A program made the position numbers and the translations under genes. From contig JBDTOI010000001.1 in the NCBI GenBank assembly GCA_039933315.1, forward strand, positions 1 through 64,000: 64,000 bases of DNA. The letters run 5' to 3'. This document shows positions 24,517-32,301 of this stretch, one piece after another; position 1 is the stretch's first letter, and every line of letters starts with the position of its first letter. Below the pieces are notes generated by a model. It had not been told where the DNA came from. It saw nothing but the letters and a program-made list of their open reading frames with translations, and searched no databases. This stretch comes from DASXRU01 sp039933315. Its GTDB lineage: Bacteria > Acidobacteriota > Blastocatellia > Pyrinomonadales > Pyrinomonadaceae.

Positions 24517-27500
24517 ATGATTGGCCAAACTGTCTCACATTACCGAATTATCGAGCAGCTCGGTGAAGGTGGCATGGGTGTCGTCTATGTCGCCGAAGAC
24601 ATCCTGCTGGGCCGCCGCGTCGCGATAAAGACATTGACGGAAGTGAGTGGGACCGGCGGCCCGCACTTTCGCTCGCGTTTCCTTCGTGAAGCTCGCGCAG
24701 TTTCAGCACTTTCCCACCCGCATATCGCGACCATACATGACTACGGCGAAACCGCTGAAGGTCAGCCTTATATCGTGATGGAGTTGGTCAAAGGCGAGAC
24801 GCTGGGAGCGCTGATGCTGCGTGAGACGCTGAATATTCCCCGCGCTATCCAGATCATCGAAGAAGTGGCTGAAGCCCTGGCCGAGGCCCACCGTCATGGG
24901 ATTATTCATCGCGATATCAAGCCTTCGAACGTGGCCATCAACGAACGAGGCAACGTTAAGGTCCTCGACTTCGGACTCGCGAAGCAGTTTGCCATGGGGC
25001 CGGCGCATCCCAGTGATCCCGAACGGCAAACACTGCTCAATACTCAGACACGAGAAGGAGTGATCGTCGGCACTCCGATGTACTTGTCGCCCGAGCAGGC
25101 GCTGGGCGTGGAAGTAGATCCGCGCAGCGATCTGTTTTCCCTGGGGGGCTTACTTTACGAATGCATCGCCGGCAAGCCACCGTTCTTCGGGCGGAGCCCG
25201 GGAGAGATTTGTGCCAAGGTAATTCGAGACGATCCGACACCGCCATCCCAACTTAACCTTGACGTCCCCGCAGAACTCGATCGCATAACCCTCAAGGCGC
25301 TGGCAAAAAAACCTGAGGAACGATACCAGTCCGCCGACGAAATGATCTCCGACCTGCGCGCGGCTCAGACGGATCTGAAAGGCTCTGGCCACACCGTCAC
25401 CCGTCTGATTTCCCCGGCCCCCGGCACCCACCCCACCGGCGCGCTCGCCACTCTCTCCGACATCTTCAAACGCCCACGGCTGTCGGTTGGCTATGTAGCT
25501 GCGGGCTTGCTCATCATCGCGCTGGCGGGTTCTGCCGTTTGGTATAGCTTGCGTCCCAGTCCACATCAACCGACGCCGGCAGCCGAAAAGTGGTACGTCC
25601 TCGGAACCAACAATCTGCGAGAAGGTGCTTATTTCAAAGCAATAAAGCCGCTGCAGCAAGCTATCGAGACTGACGACAAGTTTGCTCTGGCCCATGCGCG
25701 ACTGGCGGAAGCCTGGACTGAGTTGGATTACTCGGAGCGAGCGTACCTGGCCCTGTTGCGGGTGGACGGGCTGGTGCCGAATCGCGCGGTCCTTCACGAA
25801 CTTGATGGCCTTTATCTTGATGCCATTCGGGCCACGATCACGCGAGACTTTCCCACAGCCATTAAAGCCTACGCGGAAATCGTCCGTCTCAAACCTCAAG
25901 ATGCCCAGGCCTATCTGGATCTGGGACGCGCTTACGAAAAGAATGACGAGATAGATAAGGCGATTGAAAACTATGTGGCTGCGACCACGCACGACGGTCA
26001 ATACGCCGCAGCCGCCCTTCGTCTTGGTACTCTTTACGGTCGCAAAGGAGATTTGGCCGGCGCCAATTCATCCTTCGCCAAGGCCGATGGTCTCTTTCAG
26101 ACTCTAGGTGACTTTGAAGGACGCACCGAAGTGCTTTTTCAACGGGGCGCACTTCTGTCCCGGATAGGTAAGTTGGCTGAGGCCCAGGATCAACTGCAAA
26201 AGTCGCTCGATATCGCGCGCACTTCCAATAGTCAGTACCATCAGATCAGGACCATGCTTCAGTTGAGCAACGTACTGTATTCGCGCGGCAATACCACGCT
26301 GGCTAAAGAGTATGCCCAGGATGCTGTCAGCCTGGCACAGAACAATAAGCTTGAGAATCTCGCTACTCAGGGGCTGGTTGACCTCGGCAATACCCACATT
26401 GAGCGACGTGAGTATGGCGATGCCGAACAGGTTTTGAAGCAAGCGCTTGATTTCGCGCAACGAAACAAGGGGCGGCGCAACGAGGCGATGGCCCTGCTGG
26501 CATTATCGAAGCTATATATTCAGCAGGAAATAAATACTGACCAAGCCATTGGCTACCTCGAACAAGCACTGACATATTTTAAAGAAGGTAAATTCAGCAA
26601 AGAGATTTCTCTGGCAACACTCCTGCACGGCCGAGCCAAGCTGCTAAGGGGAGAGTACGCCGAGGCCCTCAAGGATTTTGAACAACAACTTCAATTCGCG
26701 AGAGAGACTAATAACCAGTCACAGTTGGCATCGACGCATCTCCTGATCGGAAACCTGCTTGCAGATCTAGAACTTTATCCTGACGCACTGCGCAGTTTTA
26801 ATGAAAGCTATAACATCTATAAGTCTCTGGATGTTCCCATAACGGTAGGTTACCTTCTGGCGGATCAGGGTGAGATGTTATGGCAACTTGGTCGGAAGAA
26901 TGAAGCGCAGGCCTTGCTCGATCAGCTACCGGCCGTGGCAGATCGCCTGGATAGCAATTACCAGCAAGTAATACTCGCCCGAGGGGCCCGGGTAGAATCG
27001 CAGATAGACCTTAGTGAGGGACGTTTTTCCGAAGCAAGATCCAAGGCAGAGCGGAGCCTCACACTCGCCGGTCCAAAAACCAGTCATATATGGGTCGATG
27101 CTAAGCACCAGCTTGGTTTGGTTCTGACTCGCTCGGGTGCAAAGGGTGCTGGACTACAGTCGAGCCAGGAAGCTGTAGAGATGGCAAAACAGGTGAAAGA
27201 CGAGCGTTTGGTTTCTCTGACGTTGCTGGGACACGCTGAAGCGCTACTCGAGAGTGGTGGTTTTACGGCAGCTCTCGCCGACGCGCGCGAGGCCCAGCAG
27301 CGCTTTGCTCAAGCCGGCCAACGCGAATCCGAATGGCAGGCCTGGATTATTGCCGCCAAAGCCAGCCAGAAACTAGACGATTATGCCGGGGCTCGCGAAC
27401 AATTACTTCATGCTAAGGAAGTGCTCGATGGACTCGCGCAAAAGTGGGGAACCGAAGCGTTCAATGGATATTTGAGCAGGCCAGACATTCAACGCCTGCA

Positions 27501-27519
27501 CAAGCAGCTTGAGGAGTGA
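24517..27519 (+). CDS. Membrane Ser/Thr protein kinase with extracytoplasmic TPR region
   Basis: 1000 residues. The Hanks-type kinase domain (about 9-270) has GEGGMGVVY (16-24), Lys38 in VAIKTL, HRDIKPSN (131-138) and DFG (151-153), so it should be active. A transmembrane helix (VGYVAAGLLIIALAGSAVWYSL, about 325-346) is followed by roughly 640 residues of TPR-like helical pairs (for example AYLDLGRAYEKNDEIDKAIENY). TPRs bind protein partners. The gene converges on an exported subtilase gene and lies about 8 kb from an FHA-domain sigma54 activator. FHA domains bind phosphothreonine, so a kinase-to-FHA signal is a reasonable inference but is not shown by the sequence alone. Confidence 0.93.
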   Translation: MIGQTVSHYRIIEQLGEGGMGVVYVAEDILLGRRVAIKTLTEVSGTGGPHFRSRFLREARAVSALSHPHIATIHDYGETAEGQPYIVMELVKGETLGALMLRETLNIPRAIQIIEEVAEALAEAHRHGIIHRDIKPSNVAINERGNVKVLDFGLAKQFAMGPAHPSDPERQTLLNTQTREGVIVGTPMYLSPEQALGVEVDPRSDLFSLGGLLYECIAGKPPFFGRSPGEICAKVIRDDPTPPSQLNLDVPAELDRITLKALAKKPEERYQSADEMISDLRAAQTDLKGSGHTVTRLISPAPGTHPTGALATLSDIFKRPRLSVGYVAAGLLIIALAGSAVWYSLRPSPHQPTPAAEKWYVLGTNNLREGAYFKAIKPLQQAIETDDKFALAHARLAEAWTELDYSERAYLALLRVDGLVPNRAVLHELDGLYLDAIRATITRDFPTAIKAYAEIVRLKPQDAQAYLDLGRAYEKNDEIDKAIENYVAATTHDGQYAAAALRLGTLYGRKGDLAGANSSFAKADGLFQTLGDFEGRTEVLFQRGALLSRIGKLAEAQDQLQKSLDIARTSNSQYHQIRTMLQLSNVLYSRGNTTLAKEYAQDAVSLAQNNKLENLATQGLVDLGNTHIERREYGDAEQVLKQALDFAQRNKGRRNEAMALLALSKLYIQQEINTDQAIGYLEQALTYFKEGKFSKEISLATLLHGRAKLLRGEYAEALKDFEQQLQFARETNNQSQLASTHLLIGNLLADLELYPDALRSFNESYNIYKSLDVPITVGYLLADQGEMLWQLGRKNEAQALLDQLPAVADRLDSNYQQVILARGARVESQIDLSEGRFSEARSKAERSLTLAGPKTSHIWVDAKHQLGLVLTRSGAKGAGLQSSQEAVEMAKQVKDERLVSLTLLGHAEALLESGGFTAALADAREAQQRFAQAGQRESEWQAWIIAAKASQKLDDYAGAREQLLHAKEVLDGLAQKWGTEAFNGYLSRPDIQRLHKQLEE

Positions 27520-27524
27520 CTGGC

Positions 27525-27540
27525 TTCAGCTCCGGCTGAA
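27525..27540. terminator. Small hairpin between convergent genes
   Basis: TTCAGC-TCCG-GCTGAA, a perfect 6-bp stem located between the TPR kinase stop (27519) and the subtilase stop (27548). There is no strong T run on either strand, so its role in termination is tentative. Confidence 0.35.
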
Positions 27541-27547
27541 CTAGCAA

Positions 27548-29104
27548 TTATTTGCCGCACAACTCTATGGATTTGGATACATTCAGACGACCCCCGCTCG
27601 AAGTCTTGATTACAGATCTTGTAGCTACAGTCCCTCCGATTAGTATTCTCCTTAGATCCGGCGCGTGAAGTTTCGCGCAGGCGGGAACTGACAGTATGAG
27701 AGCCGCTGCCCCGGACACGAAGGGCGCAGCCATAGATGTACCGCTGTTTCGGTAGTAGGAATAGCCAAGAGCCTGAGGATAAGTCGAGTAAATCTGGCTG
27801 CCGGGCGCTGCCAGATGAACACTGAGTTTTCCATGGTTTGAGAGGCTTCCGCTTATCTTGGCAAGGGCTCCGGCCTGATCAATCGCTGTTACCGAAACAA
27901 CGTTCGGAAGATCATAAAAACCGGAAGGATAGTGCGCTATCGCATCGTTGTCGTTGCCGCGGTCTTCTCCGGCAGAAGCTACAAAGAGTATGTCATGAGC
28001 GTTAGCGCGCTCAATCTCCTCTCGAAGTAGTTTGGAATCCTGATCGGGAATACTGCCATTCGCCAGATATCCCCAACTTGCGTTTAGCACGCGGACATTA
28101 GCCTTGAGCGGAAATCGGGCGCGCAACTGAATAGCGAATTCAATAGCGTTTACGGCATCGCTCATACGACCGCCGGTTGGACCGATCGCCTTAAGGCCTA
28201 TAATCTGGGTAGACCAATTCACACCTACAACACCAACTTGATTGTTCCCCACTGCTCCTAAGATTCCCGATACTTGTGTACCGTGACCATGACTGGTAAT
28301 ACCATCGATAGGATCGCAAATTTCAGATGTTGTTTTGGCGACGGCATTGTATCCGTGGCTTCCCTTGGCACAATGAATAGTCTGTGTTCCCAGTTTGATG
28401 TCGTAGTCTTCGGGAGCTGCCCAGATATTGTCTTTCAGGTCAGGATGCTCGTAAGAAACACCGGTATCAACCACACCCACAACAATCTCTTTCGAACCCG
28501 TGGAACGGGTCCATGCGGATACAGCATCAATATCAATGCCGGGATTGTCTTTATTTTGTAGACCCCAAAGCTTGCCCTTTTGGAACAGATCGTCGTTAAG
28601 CGGGCCTTCGAAGGGCTTGCCATCTAGCTGCGGATCAATCCGCAGAAGAAAATTCGGCTCGGCGTATATGATATTGGCTGCATCCTGTTCATCTACAGTT
28701 AAGCTTTGCAGCTTAATAGCGGATTGAAAGGGCACCATCAGCTGCTTCACTCTTAATGTGGAAGACTGGACCAGGAACCAACAATCATTTCCCACCTGAC
28801 TAACCTGTACGTGGTCGTCGCCGGTGACTTTTCGCGCCAGTTTAGTCACATCCTCGATCAAGGTCTTTGAGTCCGCAGATTCACACCGGCTTAACTTAAT
28901 CAGGATCTCTTTGGCGGCAACGTCAATACCACGAAAGGTGTCCCGCTCCAGCTCCAAAGCTATCTCGAACTGGGCTGGGGATTTTCTTTGCGATTGATCA
29001 GTTGCCGGTACCATCAAAAGCAGAGAGATCGCCAGCAATGGAAGACTGATCCAAGCAACAGCCCTGAGAATACTTTTCTTCATCTTTGTGTGGGTCTTTG
29101 ACAC
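27548..29104 (-). CDS. Exported S8 subtilisin-family peptidase with unusual oxyanion residue
   Basis: 518 residues from a GTG at 29104 (GGAG nine bases upstream). An N-terminal hydrophobic export segment (about 11-33) and a propeptide-like region (about 45-150) precede the catalytic domain. The triad is Asp213 (VVDTGV), His274 (GHGTQVSG) and Ser457 (SGTSMAAP). At the oxyanion position, where subtilases have Asn in an AGN motif, the sequence is VASAGEDRGN (Glu380), so catalysis may be altered or shifted to a neighbouring residue. The frame ends soon after the catalytic domain, with no long C-terminal appendage. It is the last of three minus-strand genes for exported proteins downstream of a sigma54-type promoter; 160 bases separate it from the preceding gene. 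Confidence 0.9.
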   Translation of the reverse strand: MSKTHTKMKKSILRAVAWISLPLLAISLLLMVPATDQSQRKSPAQFEIALELERDTFRGIDVAAKEILIKLSRCESADSKTLIEDVTKLARKVTGDDHVQVSQVGNDCWFLVQSSTLRVKQLMVPFQSAIKLQSLTVDEQDAANIIYAEPNFLLRIDPQLDGKPFEGPLNDDLFQKGKLWGLQNKDNPGIDIDAVSAWTRSTGSKEIVVGVVDTGVSYEHPDLKDNIWAAPEDYDIKLGTQTIHCAKGSHGYNAVAKTTSEICDPIDGITSHGHGTQVSGILGAVGNNQVGVVGVNWSTQIIGLKAIGPTGGRMSDAVNAIEFAIQLRARFPLKANVRVLNASWGYLANGSIPDQDSKLLREEIERANAHDILFVASAGEDRGNDNDAIAHYPSGFYDLPNVVSVTAIDQAGALAKISGSLSNHGKLSVHLAAPGSQIYSTYPQALGYSYYRNSGTSMAAPFVSGAAALILSVPACAKLHAPDLRRILIGGTVATRSVIKTSSGGRLNVSKSIELCGK

Positions 29105-29266
29105 TTGAGCTACTCCTGCTTACGAGTTATACCGTTCCTGGTTTGGCGCTCAAAACCTGGGCAAGACTTCCGCACCGGGCGGCTATCTGAAGCCAAATCG
29201 GACACAGTCTTTGGTGAGAACCTGTAGCTACGAGCTCTGGCGAATTTTGCCCCGGGGCAGGTCTTA

Positions 29267-30082
29267 CTACGGTTCTTGGTAGTGGCCAAATCGAACAAAG
29301 AAATTATAGTTCTCAGCCCCTTTATCTCCGACCAGAGTCGTACCGGCTCTCACTAATCGCCACTGACCAATGCGAAAATGCCGGGCTAAGCCACTTCCGC
29401 CGCCTTGTTTATAGCGATGGGGGCGATTCTTCTTATGACTTTTATCGTGGCTAAACTTCTTTCTCTTGACCATCAGCTTGAATAGGTTTGCCCCACTTCC
29501 ACCAACTATTCGAATCTGTGGATCGTTATCGGGAAAGGTCACAGGCGGAAAGGTAGCGTCATCTTCGCCCACGGGACTCGCACTGATATCCTGGTACCAC
29601 AGCCATAGCTCAGTTCCAGGCAGTAGCGCCGTATAGCCCAAGACGGAAACGAAAGGCTTGCTCTCGATCTCAGTAATAACTGTGACTATATCGATATCGC
29701 CGTATCGATCCTCGTCGTCAACGCCTTCTTCCGTATAAGTATAGGGGCCGCTGCCGCTGCCAGACTCATGAAACTTATGCCTTGAGTCTATGACCAGTGA
29801 TCCCCCTCCCTCTATTCCCATAGGAGGAATGTGCTCCTCAGGCTTTAGGGGGAAATCGCATCTAATCTCTGTGTAGCCCTCCCGTGCGACAGATTTTGCT
29901 CCAGATGGGCCAGGAACTGGAGTACCTTGCCCAGGAGAAGGAGTACTTTGTCCAGTTTGCTCACTCTGACCTCCGCAACTGGCGATCGAGGCAACGATCG
30001 GTGCAGCCACCGCGGCCGTCACCACTGCCTTGGTAAAGTGCCGGCGAGAAGTGATCTCCGGAGAGTTTGAATCCTTTTTCAT
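29267..30082 (-). CDS. Tat-type exported lipoprotein of unknown function
   Basis: 271 residues from the ATG at 30082 (AAAGGA upstream); 13 extra upstream codons are unlikely. The N-terminus has a twin-arginine motif SRRHFTK, a hydrophobic stretch and then SIASCGG, which could be a lipobox. Tat export implies folding, perhaps with a cofactor, before secretion. A Ser/Pro/Gly linker (about 45-65) precedes a beta-rich domain with many acidic and aromatic residues and a basic KKFSHDKSHKKNRPHRYK segment. No known family was recognised. It lies between the coiled-coil protein gene and the subtilase gene on the same strand, and all three products are predicted to leave the cytoplasm. Confidence 0.68.
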   Translation of the reverse strand: MKKDSNSPEITSRRHFTKAVVTAAVAAPIVASIASCGGQSEQTGQSTPSPGQGTPVPGPSGAKSVAREGYTEIRCDFPLKPEEHIPPMGIEGGGSLVIDSRHKFHESGSGSGPYTYTEEGVDDEDRYGDIDIVTVITEIESKPFVSVLGYTALLPGTELWLWYQDISASPVGEDDATFPPVTFPDNDPQIRIVGGSGANLFKLMVKRKKFSHDKSHKKNRPHRYKQGGGSGLARHFRIGQWRLVRAGTTLVGDKGAENYNFFVRFGHYQEP

Positions 30083-30241
30083 TTTGGGTCCTTTCAGGTG
30101 AAGTGATGGGTGGCGGCTCAATCAGGCAAAAGGAAATAAATTGAGGCCGGGAAAACCGCGCTAGCCTATTCAAGTTCCTCCTGCGTGTAAAGCTTTTTGC
30201 GCGAAGCCGTCTGCCAGCCTGCTTTTGACACCCTCCAGACG

Positions 30242-30269
30242 ACAGCTCGCGCCTCACGGCGCGAGCTGT
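30242..30269. terminator. Strong 12-bp hairpin after the coiled-coil gene
   Basis: ACAGCTCGCGCC-TCAC-GGCGCGAGCTGT, a perfect 12-bp stem with a 4-base loop, starting about 20 bases past the minus-strand stop codon at 30290. No T run follows on the minus strand, so it may be an attenuator or an mRNA-stabilising stem that sets the first gene apart from the two downstream ones. Confidence 0.5.
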
Positions 30270-30289
30270 TAGCCCTCGGGTTAGCCACT

Positions 30290-31984
30290 TCAATGACTAC
30301 CCGACTTCGCCAGGTTATTGCCCTGCGGAGCGGGCTGGGTAGTTGGGTCTGCTACGGCGTCCTTGAATTTCGCACTTTGGATCTCTTTGGGCGCCAGGTA
30401 GCCGCCGTATGAACTGTCCTTGTTACTGTCCACACTGACGCCATTTCGATTGTAGAGTGCCCATTCGACGATCAGCCCGCCACTGTGATCCAGCTTCGCG
30501 CCGCTAAAGTATCTAAAGAGGTTCTTTCGCGTGCGATTGTTTCCCCCGGCGCTTATCGATCTGAATGCCAGCCAGTAGCCATCCTTACCAATCGCCTTTT
30601 CCATGTTTTCGGCTCTCATGAAATTCGCCAGCTCACTCCGGCCGGTCTTTTCATCTGGCTTCGCCAGCGTGGCTACTAGTTGATCGGCTTGCAGGTTAAG
30701 AGCCTGAAGCTGTTCCAGGATATTTTTCCGTTTGGCAAAGTGGTCCAACTGCAGCTCCGCAGTCTTCTTCGCCAACACAGCTTCGGCCTTCATGCTCTCA
30801 AGTTCATTTATGTATTTCTGAAACCGAGCGGTTTGCGCCGGCGTCCAGGGTTTTTCCAGCTCTGCCTTTAGTTGATCGAGTTTCAGCTCGCTGATCTGTT
30901 TCCCGAGTGAGGCGATACCAGCCGCGGCCTGGGCTTTTTGATTGGTGGCCTTCTCGAATTGGCTGGCCACATCGAACATGTCGCGCTGCAGCTCCTGGTC
31001 GGCCTTGTCCTTTTCCGCGTAGAGGTGGGCCAGCGAACTCAGCGTTTCTGAGCAGAACACTGGTGCACTATTGTATTGACAGCCTTCCAGGTAAACCTCC
31101 GGAGATACTGCTTTGGGGTAGTACAGGTTCACGCTGCCCCCGAACCGATTTCTTAAAGCCCGAAAGGTTTCCGCCACCATAGCGCTCTCTTCAACCGACA
31201 CAGACTTACCCTTTATGTCAGTGTCCGTTCGCAGCAGGGCCAGTAAGTCAGCGAAAACTTTTAAGCCTTCGGTCACCGAGGCGATGGGGTTAAGGATACT
31301 GGCGGAAGTTAAGCTGCTGGTTGCAGTGAGGGAACTGGTGGGACCTGAGAGGGGCTTCACAGCACTGAAGGTATGCACTTTCTTGGTCAAGTCGCTTGAC
31401 TCGCCGCTCGCGCCGGTGGGTGTAGTCAAAGACGGAATTGCGGAAAGGGAGAGGAGGACTCTCGCATACTGGTCTTTGAGATCCTCAATTCTGCCCTCCA
31501 GGATGGGCGACGTAGCCCGGTAGTGTTTCAGGTTTTCAAGCTCTTCAGCGTCGTAAATCGCGATGGCTTTTGCCCCGCCGAACTTCTGATGTATCTCAGC
31601 TCCAATCCTATCGGCGATATCGGACATAGCCTTGTACGTCACCATCTGGGTTTCAATGATGACGTTTGCATCCGCTGTGGTTTCGCCTTCGAGGGGCGTT
31701 GCTGAAGGCTTAGGCTGCGTGTCTTTAATCTCTTTTTTCAATTGTGCGTTGTCTTTCTTCAGTTCCAACAGCCGGTTTTCCTCCCGGAGTCGTGACTCTT
31801 CCGCGCTGGGAACTGGAGTGGGCGCCGGATCCTGGGCCCTAACCAACTGTGAAACGGTGCATAAAACAACCGTTACCAGGGCCAGCCTCAAAACCAGGTT
31901 GGCGCTATTGTTGATTGAGCGAATTCTTACAATTACTCGGGTGGTGAGGACGGGACGGTTCGATGTGAGTGTCGAGCAAATCAT
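30290..31984 (-). CDS. Exported coiled-coil protein of unknown function
   Basis: 564 residues from the ATG at 31984 (AAGGAG seven bases upstream). A late hydrophobic export signal (LVLRLALVTVVLCTVSQLVRAQ, about 30-51) leads into a Pro-rich stretch and then a coiled coil (EESRLREENRLLELKKDNAQLKKEI split by its own heptads, about 62-88). The middle has Ser/Thr-rich spacers, and two Cys (EGCQYNSAPVFC) that may pair. Long Ala/Leu/Gln/Lys helices follow (about 320-450), and a beta-rich C-terminal domain ends the protein. It is the first gene after a sigma54-type promoter and divergent from the FHA-domain activator gene, which suggests it is the main target of that regulator. No family was recognised. 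Confidence 0.72.
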   Translation of the reverse strand: MICSTLTSNRPVLTTRVIVRIRSINNSANLVLRLALVTVVLCTVSQLVRAQDPAPTPVPSAEESRLREENRLLELKKDNAQLKKEIKDTQPKPSATPLEGETTADANVIIETQMVTYKAMSDIADRIGAEIHQKFGGAKAIAIYDAEELENLKHYRATSPILEGRIEDLKDQYARVLLSLSAIPSLTTPTGASGESSDLTKKVHTFSAVKPLSGPTSSLTATSSLTSASILNPIASVTEGLKVFADLLALLRTDTDIKGKSVSVEESAMVAETFRALRNRFGGSVNLYYPKAVSPEVYLEGCQYNSAPVFCSETLSSLAHLYAEKDKADQELQRDMFDVASQFEKATNQKAQAAAGIASLGKQISELKLDQLKAELEKPWTPAQTARFQKYINELESMKAEAVLAKKTAELQLDHFAKRKNILEQLQALNLQADQLVATLAKPDEKTGRSELANFMRAENMEKAIGKDGYWLAFRSISAGGNNRTRKNLFRYFSGAKLDHSGGLIVEWALYNRNGVSVDSNKDSSYGGYLAPKEIQSAKFKDAVADPTTQPAPQGNNLAKSGSH

Positions 31985-32076
31985 GTGAGTCTCCTTCAGG
32001 GGGTTGATTAAACATTCTGCACAAAGACCAACGGATCTCGCGCAACTACTGTGACTGACTTTGCAAAGGTAGGAAC

Positions 32077-32092
32077 TGCGATTCCCGTGCCG
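32077..32092 (-). promoter_or_regulatory. Sigma54-type promoter facing the exported-protein genes
   Basis: Read on the minus strand, 32092 to 32077 is CGGCACGGGAATCGCA. It matches the sigma54 consensus TGGCACG-N4-TTGCA at all fixed positions except two, and has the invariant GG and GC exactly 10 bases apart (GG at 32091-32090, GC at 32079-32078). Transcription would begin near 32066, leaving a leader of about 80 bases before the ATG at 31984. The divergent gene encodes a sigma54 activator, which strongly supports the call. Confidence 0.6.
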
Positions 32093-32200
32093 CAGGGTGG
32101 CGCGCCACTTTCAGGAGTAAAGGATGCTTCAGATACTGGCGAATTCCCATCCTGCGCGTATGACGAAAGGATGGACGGGCCATGGCCGCCTGACTATTTG

Positions 32201-32237
32201 ATATCAGATATGATAGTCCGGCTATCAGTTTTGATAT
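32201..32237. promoter_or_regulatory. Extended dyad, candidate enhancer for the sigma54 activator
   Basis: ATATCAGATATGATAG (32201-32216), TCCGG, then CTATCAGTTTTGATAT (32222-32237): 16-base arms that pair at 13 positions around a 5-base centre. The centre at 32219 is about 150 bases upstream of the predicted sigma54 start site, the usual range for an activator enhancer. It overlaps a possible early ATG of the activator gene (32236), which favours the later ATG at 32302 and suggests autoregulation. Confidence 0.5.
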
Positions 32238-32301
32238 GCTAGAATCCCGGCGCTTATTATCGGATTTGTTCCAAGCCAACACACGAATCCATCTCACGCT
32301 C

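Noticed and set aside
24347..24538. 63-codon minus-strand frame overlapping the TPR kinase start
   Set aside because: Overlaps a confident gene on the other strand and lies in its promoter region.
29110..29298. 62-codon minus-strand frame between the Tat lipoprotein and the subtilase
   Set aside because: Overlaps the end of the lipoprotein gene, Arg/Ser-rich shadow-like composition, no ribosome site.
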